From Arcuatula senhousia (lineage: Eukaryota; Mollusca; Bivalvia; Mytilida; Mytilidae): a stretch of DNA of 64,000 bases. The stretch lies in NCBI GenBank assembly GCA_963971305.1, contig OZ020317.1, positions 17,440,001 through 17,504,000 on the forward strand. Direction: 5' to 3'. A program made the translations under genes and the position numbers. The notes below the pieces were generated by a model. The model searched no databases and was not told the origin of the DNA. It saw only the letters and a list, made by a program, of their open reading frames with translations. Below, piece by piece: positions 50,268-61,552 of this stretch; positions within the stretch are counted from its first letter, which is position 1, and every line of letters begins with the position of its first letter.

Positions 50268-51482
50268 GTCTAATAATGATAGCGATTTTGTTATAAATTG
50301 TGCCTGGGTGGGTCCATTCGACCCCGGATTTGACCCCGATGGTTATTTTGGGTGGCATAGGGACTAGGTGGCATAGAGAGGGGATGTATTGAGGTGTATG
50401 ACCCAAGTCTCAAAAGTTGGCAACGACTTCCGGTTCTGGTCTGATAATGATAGCGATTTTGTTATAAAGTGTGCCTGGGTGGGTCCTTTTGACCCCGGAT
50501 TTGACCCCGATGGCTATTTTGGATGGCATACGGACTAGGTGGCATAGAGAGGGGAGGTATTGAGGTGCATGACCCAAGTCTCAAAAGTTGGCAACGACTT
50601 CCGGTTCCGGTCTGATAATGATAGCGATTTTGTTATAAAGTGTGCCTAGGTGGGTCCTTTTGACCCCGGATTTGACCCCGATGGCTATTTTGGATGGCAT
50701 AGGGACTAGATGGCATAGAGAGGGGAGGTATTAAAGTGCATGACCCAAGTCTCAAAAATTGGCGACGACTTCCGGTTCCGGTCTGATAATGATATCGATT
50801 TTGTTATAAAGTGTGCCTGGGTGGGTCCTTTCGACACCGGATTTGACCTCGATGGCTATTTTGGGTGGCATAGGGACTAGGTGGCTTAGAGAGGGGAGGT
50901 ATTGAGGTGCATGACCCAAGTCTCAAAAGTTGGCAAGGACTTCCGGTTCCGGTCTGATAATGATAGCGATTTTGTTATAAAGTGTGCCTGGGTGGGTCCT
51001 TTCGACCCCAGATTTGATCCCGATGGCTATTTTGGGTGGCATAAAGACTAGTTTGCATAGAGAGGGGAGGTATTGAGGTGCATGACCCAAGTCTCAAAAT
51101 TTGGCAACGACTTCCGTTTCCGGTCTGATAGCGATTTTGTTATAAAGTGTGCCTATGTGGGTCCTTTCGACCCAGGATTTGACCCCAATGGCTATTTTGG
51201 GTAGCATAGGGATTAGGTGGCATAGAGAGGGGAGGTATTGAGGTGCATGACCCAAGTCTAAAAAGTTGGCAACGACTTCCGGTTCTGGTCTGATAATGAT
51301 AGCGATTTTGTTATAAAAAGTGCCTAGGTGGGTCCTTTCGACCCCGGATTTGACCCTGAAGGCTATTTTGGGTGGCTTAGGGACTAGGTGGTATAGAGAG
51401 GGGAGGTATTGAGGTGCATGACCCAAGTCTCAAAAGTTGGCAACGATTCCGGTTCCGGTCTGATAATGATAGCGATTTTGTT

Positions 51483-52099
51483 GTTTGCGGGCGATCTTTA
51501 TTTTTTTCAAAGGAAGCCGTTTCCGCATGTGTCTTTAAATTACTATTATTTTATAATTTTATGTCCGAGCCTCATACATGTTTGTGGGACGGGCATATAG
51601 TTTTACCCTTGTTCGTCTGCACGTGCGTAACACTGGTTGAGTTTTTGCTCAATGTCCATATTATGGGTAGTACATGTACATGTTGGGAATAGATATTCGT
51701 GCCTCAAAAACCCATCCTATTGTTAACTTAATGGTTAGCAGGAGAAGCAGAGAAAATAATTTTAACCTTATTATCTAACAAAAGTGCCAAAAAGCAAAAG
51801 ACACTAGAGAAAAACACAACTGTAATGCAATTAGCAGTGCAAACTCGTCAACGGCAAAAAATAGTCAACTGAAATGTTTCGTGAGGGTTTGCTGTACCCT
51901 GTTGTTGCGTACTCAGGTGTGTCACAATGGTGGAGTCAATGAAACCGCGATTTGAGCATCAACTGGAGGCATAAGAAAGCAACCACTCCAGCAGGAAGAG
52001 GAGGTCATCCCCATCGAGGGTAAGTTGATTGAAGACCCTCCGTCAAATAGCTTAGTATGAGGATCTGATGGGAGTCAGGAAGAATAAGGAGGCTTTGTT
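51483..52099. other. Spacer between satellite and PolB remnant
   Basis: About 600 bp with two overlapping short open stretches around 51409-51692 that begin inside the satellite. They are not recognised and probably not coding. Base composition becomes more GC-rich after about 51900, consistent with entry into a different element. Confidence 0.45.
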
Positions 52100-52862
52100 G
52101 AAGCTATTCGAGTACAAAACCACCCAAGAGAGCATTCTGCTCCAGCTGGTGGAAGAGAACATTTAAAACGCGATGGTCGAGGATGAGATCAAGATCTTCG
52201 ATAAGCGGCAAGCTCCGAACGGCGTATTTTGGCACGGTTTTCATCGAACCTGCCAAGCAGCACGACGTGACCACTTTTCTGAAGTTATATATGACAGAGC
52301 AGCATCACTTCAACCATCGCAGATGGACTTGTCCGAAGGAAGGGACTAAATGTGATCTTGGTGCGTCTAGTAGAGATGGTGAAGACCAACCTCACAACTG
52401 GGGAAAATATATATTTCACTCCCTACTTTCTATCAGCCCTCACTACCCTCACATAGTCATCCGACATAGGCCTCGAATTGGAAATCGCCTTCATGATGCA
52501 GAAGATCAAGGAAAGTATGGCAAAGTTCATGCGCGATGGGAGCGAGTAGACGTTTGGTCGCATCGAGAAACTAGAAATCCACCTCAACCAATTCAAGCCG
52601 CTCAATGGGGTTCATTCCTTCGGACTTCATCAGCACTTGCAAAAAACAAGGCGATCATCACAGTGAAAAATGAGGATGATATCTGCTTGCAGTGGGCTTT
52701 GCTGGTGGCCTTCATAAATCGATCACAAATCAGCCAACCACGTATCTCCGTACAAGAAATGGGAGAATGAACTAAAATTTGAAGACATCAACTTCCCGGT
52801 CTCATTCAAGGCGATCAATAGATTCAAGAGGCAGATCCCACAATTAGCGTCAACGTCTATGG

Positions 52863-52940
52863 CAATCATCTCTACGGGTGTGCGATGGCGCAGCCTCTCA
52901 CAACGGGAGACTTTGAGTTGGTGGAACCGGAAGAGATCGA
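52863..52940 (+). repeat. 78-bp misplaced copy of the PolB motif A segment
   Basis: Identical base for base to 54285-54362, from CAATCATCTCTACGGGTG to GGAAGAGATCGA. It replaces sequence expected between the N-terminal region and the Cys/His finger. Confidence 0.93.
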
Positions 52941-54284
52941 CGGATTTACCCCTCAAAATATCGAAGAATACGGGTCCTACCCACGTAGATCTGCTCTTCC
53001 TGACTTCTGTCATAGATGCCTTTCCCACTTTTTCAGACAGGACATCTTGGACGAGCATATGGAGTTTTGCAGCCAGAAGGACCAGGAACGGTCGGGATCG
53101 AGATGTCGCAAGAAAGAGCCCCCATAACCTTCCATAAACACAAGAAGATGATGGGAATCCCTTTTGCGATCTACGCGGATTGTGAGTGATTCACAAAGAA
53201 GCTCAACACCTGCCTGTGGGATCCCACTCCCACTCCTACACGAAGGTCTACCAACTTCAGCGCCCCTCAGGATTCTGCTACCACATAAAGTACGCTCACG
53301 GCGACTACAAAGATTCAGTCGTCTACTGCGGGGTGAATGCGGCCAAGAAATTCGTGCAGTGTGTGAAAGAAGAAGTATGGATCATTGCCGAGCTTTACAA
53401 GGAGAATAAGCCCATGGATATATGACGGACGACGAAAAGGCGAGCTTTGAAGCAAGCACCCACTACAACATCTACGACGACGCATTGGCAGGGGATAAGG
53501 TCCGGGATCACGACCATCTCACCGGGACATATCGCGGTGCGGCGCACAGCCAGTGCAATTTCCAGCTTCCGAAGCACGATTCCATCTTCCATAATTTGTG
53601 CGGGAACGACGCCCACATCTTTTTCATGGAGCTTGGCCACACCAATGGTAAGTTCAACTGCCTCCTCAATACCCACGATTATATAAGCTTCTATAAGCAG
53701 GTGGACGATCTGAAGATGAGGTTCGTCGATTCGGGCAGCTTTATGCTCAGCAGCCTGGATAATAGTACCCTAGCTAAGAATCTCACCCCTGACCAATTTG
53801 CGACCGTGAAAGCTGTATTTCCCTATGATTATATGGATGGACTAACCAAACTGGAAGAGACCCAACTCCCACCTGAGGAGACCTTTTATCACGCTCTCCG
53901 CTTTAAAGCATATCAGTGATAAGGATTACGGACACGCTGAGAGGTTCTGGAAGACATTCGAGTGTAAGAACCTACGACATTATCACGACCTCTATCTCGA
54001 GACTTGACGAGTTGCTGCTGACTGACATATTCGAGAATTTCAGGATATTTAATCTGCCTGACCTACTACGGACTCGATCCCGCCCTCTACTTCACATCCC
54101 GGGGCTATCTTACGACGCTGCCCTCAAAACCACTGGGGTGAGATTGGAGTTCCTCCGATCCCGACATGCTTATGATGTTCGAGAGGGGCACCAGAGGAGG
54201 GGTCGCCATGATCTCACCAGCACGGCAAGGCCAACAACCCTTCGATAGCTTCAAGCCCACCAAGTATTTGAGCTATCTCGATGC

Positions 54285-54362
54285 CAATCATCTCTACGGG
54301 TGTGCGATGGCGCAGCCTCTCACAACGGGAGACTTTGAGTTGGTGGAACCGGAAGAGATCGA
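54285..54362 (+). repeat. 78-bp motif A segment, original position
   Basis: Lies in the expected order, after the exonuclease region and before the motif C remnant. It encodes the LYGCAMAQPL part of motif A and is duplicated at 52863-52940. Confidence 0.93.
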
Positions 54363-54599
54363 AGTGATCCTAAATTATCCATACAACCTCGAATATGAAG
54401 CCATGGTAGAATGTGATCTCGAATATCAACAGGATCTTCACGACAGACGCAATGACTATCCTCTCGCACCGGGGAACATGGAGATTTCCAAAATGCGCAA
54501 GCTCGTGCCTCACCTAGGCAAGCCTAAAAGATATACGCCCCACTAACGAAATGTAAAGATGTATCACCGACACCGACAGCTTATCCTTTATATTTTAAA

Positions 54600-56940
54600 G
54601 AATTACAAATTATACATACAATAGTACATTTTCTATTAGTATATAACCCTGACTGCTTGTTGGCAAAAATTTAATAGTCAACACAAAAAGAAATTATTTA
54701 ACTTTATGAATTCTTGAAAATGAATGAAACTGACATAAGCCACATTACAGGTAAATTTAGCTGCAATATATGATAATATGAGAAAGAAATTGCCTTAAAA
54801 GCTCGCGTAGATACAAAAATATAATCTATTCCATTGATAATTTCAAACAATGCCTGGAACGAGATAATTTGGGACGATGTATTACTATTTCCCGCATTTT
54901 TTCAGCACGCACAGGCATTTTCGAAGACTTCCGAAAATCGAATGTTCCGGTGACAGAACGATTTTTCTTCCATAGTATTTTGAGTCTCGTGCAATTTGGC
55001 ATACTTAAAGAGCTCGCTACGCTCGCATATAAAATATATTCATAAGTAAAATCCACCCGTTACAATTACTCTCCTCTTAAGATTTGTGTCCCCACAAATT
55101 AGTTTTTAAAACAAAATTATTCTTTAATTCTTTATTTGGTTTGGACATTTTTTTTCAAATAATTATCCTTAATTTAAAATATATATATATATAATATGAT
55201 TAAGGCCCTGCCTTTTTAGCGAGCATCGAAAATATATCTACCTTTTAAAAATAAATCCATGTGCTCGACCGGCTAAGTTTAACGTAAAGAGGGAACTTTT
55301 AAAAAAGGAATTTAGGTGGGACGTTACGTTAAAAACGACGTTACCGATAAAATTTACCTGTTCACTGAAAAATCCGTCTGAACGTCGTGAAAAGCAACGT
55401 CAATTTTAGTTAGATTCTATTGCATTTTTCACGTATAGGCAATGTTTACGGAACCGTAACTTAAAAACGAAGTCCGTGACATATCCTTTATTTTACATCA
55501 ATGAATTGCAAATTTTCCAAGGAATATTATGTTAGTTTTTGATCAAAATTTGGATATCGGTAGTCCATTTTTGTGTACAAAAAGTAAAAGTAAAAGGTGT
55601 TGAAGCTGTGTTTTTCCTATATGTCTTTGTTAATTTCCCTCCAAAATCGTAGTTTTCAAATGCAATTCTCGAACAAACGAGGTCCGTGACCCCTATTTTT
55701 TATTTTTTATATGGATGTGTATTACTGAGATCTATATGTCTTTCAATTTTCATTAAAATCTAGATATATGTCATTTGGTATCGTCCCACCTTTTATACGT
55801 TTTATGGATTAATTACGTGGCGTCATTTCCTTGTCAGAGTATTTCGCGCTTCTTCATCAGACCAAAACAACATTCAGATTCTGTCAGGTTTTGTGAGATT
55901 TTCTGAGTATCAGTGTTTTATTTGAAGCATTGGTAACAGAAGGTACATTAAGAAACCTGGTGGAAAAAAACGGTAAAGTAAACATATCATGCGGGACTGA
56001 GGAAAGCGAGTAAAACCCCACAGGATAAGACTCTTCTTTCATTTTTAGGTAAAAACCTTTTACTTATTATTATGAGTATGTTTTATTCAGTAATTTATCT
56101 TACTTAGAATATAACAAAGCTTGGTCAGTATCATGCATTTGGTATGACCTAGTCAATGGGACGATGTTGCCAAAAGCTAGCTCGGTATTTTCCGGAAAAT
56201 CGTTTTTCAGCGGAAATGACCGAATGGTGTTTAAATAAAAATCTGTGTGTAAAAATAAACAAGTGGATGAATGAGGGTTTTATCACTGTTTTTGAGTTTC
56301 AATTTTTATATTTTTGCATAACAGATAATGATGCATTTTTATAAGCCCAGAGGGTTGATTGTTTTACTTGCTCCGTGCCTATTATTTTTTTCACTCCGTA
56401 AAAGTAAACCTGTTCTGGTTTTATCGTCAGTATATTTCTAGCACATCTCAAAAACATGCACAATGCCGTAGGGCTCGCATCTGCGATGCTCGCTATGAAT
56501 TAGCAACACGAGCTAGCAATAGAGCAGTCAAAATGACAGCAAAATAATAATATACATGATATGAAAATCGAGCTAAAAAGCAAACTTATTAAAGACGTAC
56601 TGCAAAACGGATGGTCGCAGTACTACAGTAGCAAGAACGTAGTTGAAACGTAGTGAAGACGTGATGAACGTAGAAGAGATGTAGTAAAAACGTGATACAC
56701 CTAGAAGGAACTTGGTTGTAGACTTTGAAGACTCTGTGTGGTCCTTCTAAGGACGAAGAGCAATCGTAGTAAAAACGTGGAAACAATATTTTCATCCCGT
56801 TTTCACTGCGTTCTAAGAAAGTACTAAGAACTTGAAGGTCTTCGTCCCAGTGTCACGGGGGTATAACAACCAATGAAAAAAGGTGTTTTATCGATCATCG
56901 CTTTCCTCTAGGGGGCGTTCCGATGGAATGAAATATGAAT
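54600..56940. other. Intergenic AT-rich DNA
   Basis: About 2.3 kb without a recognisable gene. It includes a (TA)-rich run near 55180 and several GACGTTACG-like motifs at 55320-55400. A stretch at 56590-56780 has loosely repeated AACGTAGT and AACGTGAT motifs. Short open stretches on both strands (54826-55056, 56156-56344) match nothing known to me. Confidence 0.5.
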
Positions 56941-56949
56941 GAAAAATCT

Positions 56950-57370
56950 TAAGCTTCCATATCATTGAAAAAGTCTTCCATATCAATATAAAAGTCTTCC
57001 ATATTAATCAAAAAGTCTTCCATATCAATAACAACAATCTTCCATATAAATGAAAAGGTCTTTCATATCAATGAAAAAGTCTTCCATATTAATAAAAAAG
57101 TTTTCCATATCAATAAAAAAATCTTCCATATTAATAAAAAAAAATCTTACATATTAATAAAAAATCTTTCATATTAATAAAAAAATCTTCCATTTTATAA
57201 GGAAAATCTTACATATTAATAAAAAAATCTTATATATTAATGAAAAATCTTACATATTAATAAAAAATCTTACATATTAATAAGAAAATCTTACATATTA
57301 ATAAAAAAATCTTACATATTAATAAAAAATCTTACATATTAATAAAAAATCTTACATATTAATAGAAAAA
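56950..57370. repeat. 20-21-bp AT-rich minisatellite
   Basis: About 20 tandem units. The left half has variable units around CTTCCATATCAATGAAAAAGT; the right half is more homogeneous around CTTACATATTAATAAAAAAT. The consensus changes gradually along the array. Confidence 0.92.
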
Positions 57371-57582
57371 AATGAATTTAAAAGTTACTATATATAAAAT
57401 TTTGCAACACATTACTTGCCATAAAAATCGGCAAAATTTTTAATATTAGGTTAATATCAAATGAAATCTAGTACTTGATTTAAATACATGTAATTACAAC
57501 TCTTATTATCCTCCCGCCCCAAATATAATTAATAGCATAGAATGAACAGTTCAAATACATTAAGAATATCAAATATGATTGT

Positions 57583-58559
57583 TTATTTCCTAAAGTCCCT
57601 TTTATTCCTAGGCAGTGGTGTACGTGATCTCCTGGTGTATAGCCTGTTACGGTTGCTGCTCAAACTCCTCCCACGCTGGAGTGTTCTTATGGTGTTCCCC
57701 TGTTCCCGGACTACACGGCGCAGACCGGTGACCTGTTCCGCTAAGTTCTTAATTTCTGTCACGACTTCCTTAAAAGAAGATTTCAGATCAGCATATTCCT
57801 TTAAATGGGAGCAGGTAGAAGATGATGAGGATGAGGAAGCAGGTGGTTTTCTGTCTTGCTCCTTTAAAGGGACCATGGAACACTCTTTGCTTGGGTGCGT
57901 CTCCGGGGAGGGTCTACCTCCATGATAAACTCATCAGGAACTTCAGCTCTGTCTTCCTCTACGATTCTCCTTACGGGGGAGGAAAGTGGGGTGAATTCCA
58001 CAGTAGGCGGCGTGTGAACATAGGAATGGTCACTCTGTATAACTTCCTCCTGCACTTCTATTTGAACAACTTCCTCTGTTACCACTGCCACGGCTGCCTC
58101 TGAGGGAACGGATTGTGATGGCAGAAGACTTACCACGGAAGGTGGATGAGTTGCAGAAGGTTGAGGTGGTGGTAATCTACCAGTCCTCCTTCTTAGAGTT
58201 GAGTGTGCCAAAGAAGTCTGGCGAGACAGTTTGATGTAATCCACTCCTTCGTTTACGAAATACGGCTTTGGACTCGTCTTGTAATACTTTAGATCTCCCT
58301 TATATATTCCCCTGCTTACTACTTCTTGCTTCTGGATCTGGTGTGGGCGGAAGTAGGTGAAATGTTTCTCCAGGTCCGCCCACTTCCCTCAACGAAACAG
58401 GCAGAGTTCACAATAATATGGTACGTTGATTAATGGGACGTGGAGCTTCCATTAATGTCCCTCTACCCTGAATTTCTGGCCAATGTAATGGTCTTCCTCA
58501 CATTTTAAACATTGGTATAAACGTCTAACAGTTCCGGGTCTTTGAAGGTTGTCTGACAT
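57583..58559 (-). pseudogene. Broken zinc-finger/coiled-coil protein of unknown function
   Basis: Reading on the minus strand from an ATG at 58557-58559, one frame runs to 57864 (231 codons) but has two stops, TAA at 58452-58454 and TGA at 58389-58391. Before and between the stops are CLKC (residues 17-20) and CELC (50-53). CELC is followed by His66 and His73, so Cys-x2-Cys-x12-His-x6-His resembles a zinc finger. A Pro/Ser/Val-rich and acidic stretch follows. In the next frame (57876-57583) come a Ser run, a probable coiled coil (LKEYADLKSSFKEVVTEI to about TIRTL) and an Arg/Ser-rich tail. One frameshift near 57870 would join the two frames. I do not recognise the family. It lies downstream of the Gypsy pol on the same strand and could belong to that element or be separate. 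Confidence 0.5.
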
Positions 58560-59216
58560 TCTAAAAAAAATAATTCATTTTTAAAAGAGGAACTTTTATG
58601 TAAGTATAAGTTAAAGAAGGTAAATCAAGTTTTACCTTAAATCAAGGTCTTGTTACATGGATTATAATCCATTTATTTATTTTTTAATGGATTTTGCCAC
58701 CTAACTTTTTTTTCAATTTTTTTTTTTTAGGATTTCCATCTTCAGAACCAAACCATTTTTATTTGGTTATAGTCTGTAAATTAATTGCATAGGGATAAAA
58801 TTTTTATTATCTAGACCCAGGGGCAGTTAAGGTAATAATAATAAAAAAACTACCAGAATGGTGTTTTAAGTAAAATTTTGATTGTTCCACTGTACATTTA
58901 ACAGTGAGTCTTATAATTATATATTCTGACAGGTTCTAAAACATGACTGGGCTCACTCATATCATTATCATAAACTATGTTAATAATAAGTCAAGCATTA
59001 TAGCAACAGTTAATAACTAATCATATTATCACTTATAAATGATATAGTAACTGAAACATCATAAAATATTAAAACATGTATTGATTTCATACATGTTACT
59101 TTATATACATGTACAACAATATTGTTTATATTTAGTACAAAATATACAACTTGTATATTATTCAAAAGTATAACAGTTGTACTTTCGTCTATATATCTGT
59201 TTTAATTTTATTCTGA
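58560..59216. other. AT-rich stretch between Gypsy pol and the zinc-finger frame
   Basis: About 650 bp, very AT-rich, with no ORF. A 3' LTR would be expected on this side of pol, but I cannot identify LTR ends or a polypurine tract by eye. Confidence 0.4.
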
Positions 59217-60904
59217 TTACCTGTCAGTCATCACTGTCTGCATCCACTTAGGAATCTTACATCCTTTATATGGTTTTAATTTGTCGTGGTTCACTATCTT
59301 TAGGGTGCCCTTTCCGTCCGCCTGTATTCATAATTAATGTAATTTAATTTTTGAAGAACCAAACATGGTCCTATATACAAGGGTTGTAGTTTTGGGCATA
59401 TCCCTTCCTTTCGGTTTTCATTTCTAAACCAAACTCTGTCATGTTCCTCATATTTAATCAGGTTTGACATGGAGTCGTAATGATCTTTTCGTCTCTGTGC
59501 TTTGACACCAAGGTGTTTCCTAGCTACTTCATGTGCCCTTTTCATCTTTTCCCTGACTACTGAGGCATACTCCCCCCAAGTAGTACCATCTTCATTCTCA
59601 GGAAGTACTGCAAACGGCAGGCGAATTTCCCGACCAAGCATCAGCAAGTTTGGAGTTAGTCCAGAGGTGTTATGAGGGCAAGCTCGGTACGCACCAGCAA
59701 TTCAATCCAAGTTTAAGTCCCAGTTTTCCTGCTCTCCTCGCAAGAAAGCTTTGATCATAGATATTAAACTTTTGTTGAAGCGCTCAACCTGACCATTACA
59801 TTTGGGATTTCTGGGGCTAGTCCTAGTTTTTCTGATTCTATGCTCTTCATATTCATATAGTGTTTGGCATTTTCAATATTTTTTGGTAGAGCGCCTCTGA
59901 TGAGTCTTGAATAGACGAAACGCGCGTCAGGCGTAGCAAAATTTATTGTCTGGAACTTTGTTGTCATTTGTATTTCAAGGATTTCACACATTTCCTTGAA
60001 AATATCACTTTCAAAGTTTCTCCCCTGGTCTGTATGGATTGCCAGGGGGAAAGCCAAACTTACACAAAACTTCATTCAATAATATGCCAGCACAGGTGGG
60101 TGCTGTTTGGTCCGGTACTGGGAACACTTCCACCCACTTGGTGAAATAATCAGTTACGGTAAGAATGTAACTATTATTTCTGGGTGTAATAGGTAAAGGA
60201 CCAAAAATGTCCATTCCTAATCTATCCATAGGACTTCCAACCAGCATTTTGCCTAAGGGAGCCCGAGATGCCTTATGTGGATGTTTATTGGCTCCACAGA
60301 CATGCCACTTGCTGCTTATCCAAATTTGGATGTCTTCACGCATTTCATACCAGTAGTAAGACTGAGTAATTTTATCTGTTGTTTTTCCTTTACCCAGATG
60401 ACCGATTATTATGGAGTTGTGCATGTTTTGAAGTACTTCCTGTCTTAATTTTGCAGGGACCAACAATTGTGGATATTCATCAACACCATCTCTCCGTATA
60501 TATTGTTTAAACAGAAGTCCATCAACCATTTTGAGAGATTCCCAAAGGTGCCAGTAATGTCTCGTCTCTGCACCGTATGCCTGTACATCTGTTGAAGATG
60601 GTCTTGAACCAACTTGTTTCCATTTCAGTATTGGACATAAGTCTGGATCTTCTTCTTGAAATTTTCTTAATTGTTCTCGTGTATGACTGGTTTGCCATAT
60701 CGTCCCTTCAAGTTTTTCTTGGTTTCTGGTTTTCACTGCCAAAATTGGGTCTTTGTCTTCGTCGAATTCGGAATTGTTGTCTTCGTCTATGGAGGCCAAT
60801 GGTTCTGGCACAAATCTAGTACTCTGCATGTCTATAGCTCGCTTTTGACATTTCCTACAGGGTCCACACCTTAAAGGTTCAGCATTGTCAACATCTTGAC
60901 ATTC
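59217..60904 (-). pseudogene. Ty3/Gypsy integrase, decayed
   Basis: The zinc-binding domain (His-x6-His in HNSIIIGH, near 60420) has lost its first Cys: codon 60305-60307 is TGG where Cys is expected three residues before the Cys at 60296-60298. The core keeps Asp in GMDIFGPLP (codon 60209-60211), Asp in HTDQGRNF (60028-60030) and Glu in NGQVERF (59783-59785). A one-base change in a C-run near 60050 shifts the frame before the second Asp, and a ~137-bp insertion (59835-59971) lies between the second Asp and the Glu. The C-terminal part has a GPY/F-like YIGPCLV. After another frame shift near 59305 it has VNHDKLKPY, ending at a stop at 59217-59219. The order RT-RNase H-integrase is Ty3/Gypsy. 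Confidence 0.88.
59835..59971. repeat. ~137-bp non-autonomous repeat inserted in the Gypsy integrase
   Basis: Interrupts the integrase between CEILEI and the TRTSPRN motif. It carries (minus strand) GACGCGCGTTTCGTCTA and AAGACTCATCAG, a word pair I recall from short interspersed sequences in bivalve transcripts. No clear target duplication was seen; limits are approximate. Confidence 0.65.
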
Positions 60905-61552
60905 ACAGGCTTTTGGATTTGGACATCTAGACAAGGCATCAGCATTGCCATGCTTGGGTCCACTACGGTATTCAATAGAGTATTCAAAACTAAACATAAT
61001 CTCTAACCATCTGGCAATACGCCCCTTGGGTTCTTTTAGACTCAGCAACCATATCAGAGCCTGATGGTCTGTTCGTACACAAAACTTTCTCCCTAACAAG
61101 TACCGGCGGTAATATTCCATAAAATGTCTCACTGCAAGCAGTTCCTTGTCTGTTATACAATAGTTACATTCAGCTTTATTGAGAGTACGGCTTCAATATG
61201 CGATTACATTTAACTGTCCATCTTGCATCTGGCTGAGAACAGCACCTATCGTCTTGTCTGATGCGTCTGTATCCAAATAATATTCTCCGTCATCTCGTGG
61301 GAAAGCAATAATATCAGGGCTTACAAAAGAGCTTTTGAGTTTGTCAAATGCTAGCTGACATTCCTCAGTCCATTCAAAAGCCTTACTTTTCTTTGACAGC
61401 TCAGTTATAGCTGAATAAATCTTTATGAAACGCCTGTAATATGACCCGAGGCCTAAGATTTGCCTGACTTCAGTTACAGACTTGGGTACAGGCCAAGAAA
61501 GAATTTTCGCTGTATTGTCAGGGTTTGGTAGGACACCCTTGTCTGACACCAC
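60905..61552 (-). pseudogene. Ty3/Gypsy RNase H region, decayed
   Basis: Includes the RT connection (LGLGSYYRRFIK, FEWTEECQLAFDKLK) and RNase H motifs: DTDASDKTIGAVLSQ, NKAECNYCITDKELLAV, RTDHQAL and GNADALSR. One TGA at 61193-61195 lies in frame after NVIAY, where Gly is usual; otherwise the frame is continuous from 61552 into the integrase N-terminus. Confidence 0.9.

Larger units (their letters stand above)
46747..51482. repeat. 171-bp satellite array, long terminal block
   Basis: About 27-28 monomers without interruption. The left end continues H4; the middle is an eight-monomer duplication (about 47556-50267); the right part has more divergent single monomers and ends within AGCGATTTTGTT. 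Confidence 0.95.
52100..54590 (+). pseudogene. Polinton/Maverick-type protein-primed DNA polymerase B remnant
   Basis: Decayed family-B polymerase read across several frames. In order: an N-terminal region (KNKAIITVKNEDD near 52640-52680, WENELKFEDINFPVSFKAI near 52760-52815); a Cys/His finger (FCHRCLSHFF...HMEFC, about 53003-53072); exonuclease motif I as FAIYADCE (53163-53186); an endonuclease-VII-like insert (VRDHDHLTG, GAAHSQCN, 53500-53559); exonuclease motif II as FHNLCGNDAH (about 53587-53616, Tyr replaced by Asn); a VFPYDYMDG stretch (about 53815); polymerase motif A, YLDANHLYG (about 54274-54300); and motif C, TDTDS (54566-54580). The motif order fits Polinton-type PolB. At least five frame breaks, a 78-bp duplicated piece and loss of the segment holding motif B make it dead. 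No integrase, ATPase or capsid gene was seen nearby. Higher GC content marks it off from its surroundings. Confidence 0.85.

Noticed and set aside
30258..51426. Many open frames of 60-114 codons on both strands in the satellite
   Set aside because: They follow the 171-bp period, occur on both strands and restart at each array. They are by-products of a stop-poor repeat whose length is divisible by three.
30448..51482. CRISPR array
   Set aside because: The repeat is 171 bp with no spacer structure, and the sequence is eukaryotic. The 20-bp repeats at 56950-57370 also lack unique spacers.
30448..51482. CENP-B box in the satellite
   Set aside because: CTTTCGACCCCGGATT and TTCGAACCCGGA look similar at first sight, but they do not fit the TTCG-N4-A-N2-CGGG spacing.
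54826..55056. 76-codon minus-strand frame
   Set aside because: Short, isolated, with no recognisable domain and no support from neighbours.
55920..56120. Possible 5' exon with a GTAAAA donor near 56050
   Set aside because: A single weak splice-like site without an ORF, promoter or downstream exon is not enough to call a gene.
57542..57925. 127-codon plus-strand frame overlapping the minus-strand coiled-coil frame
   Set aside because: It is antisense to a frame with better protein character (coiled coil, Ser/Arg-rich tail) and has no recognised domain.
58560..59216. 3' LTR of the Gypsy element
   Set aside because: Expected near here, but no TG...CA ends, polypurine tract or second copy could be identified within the window.
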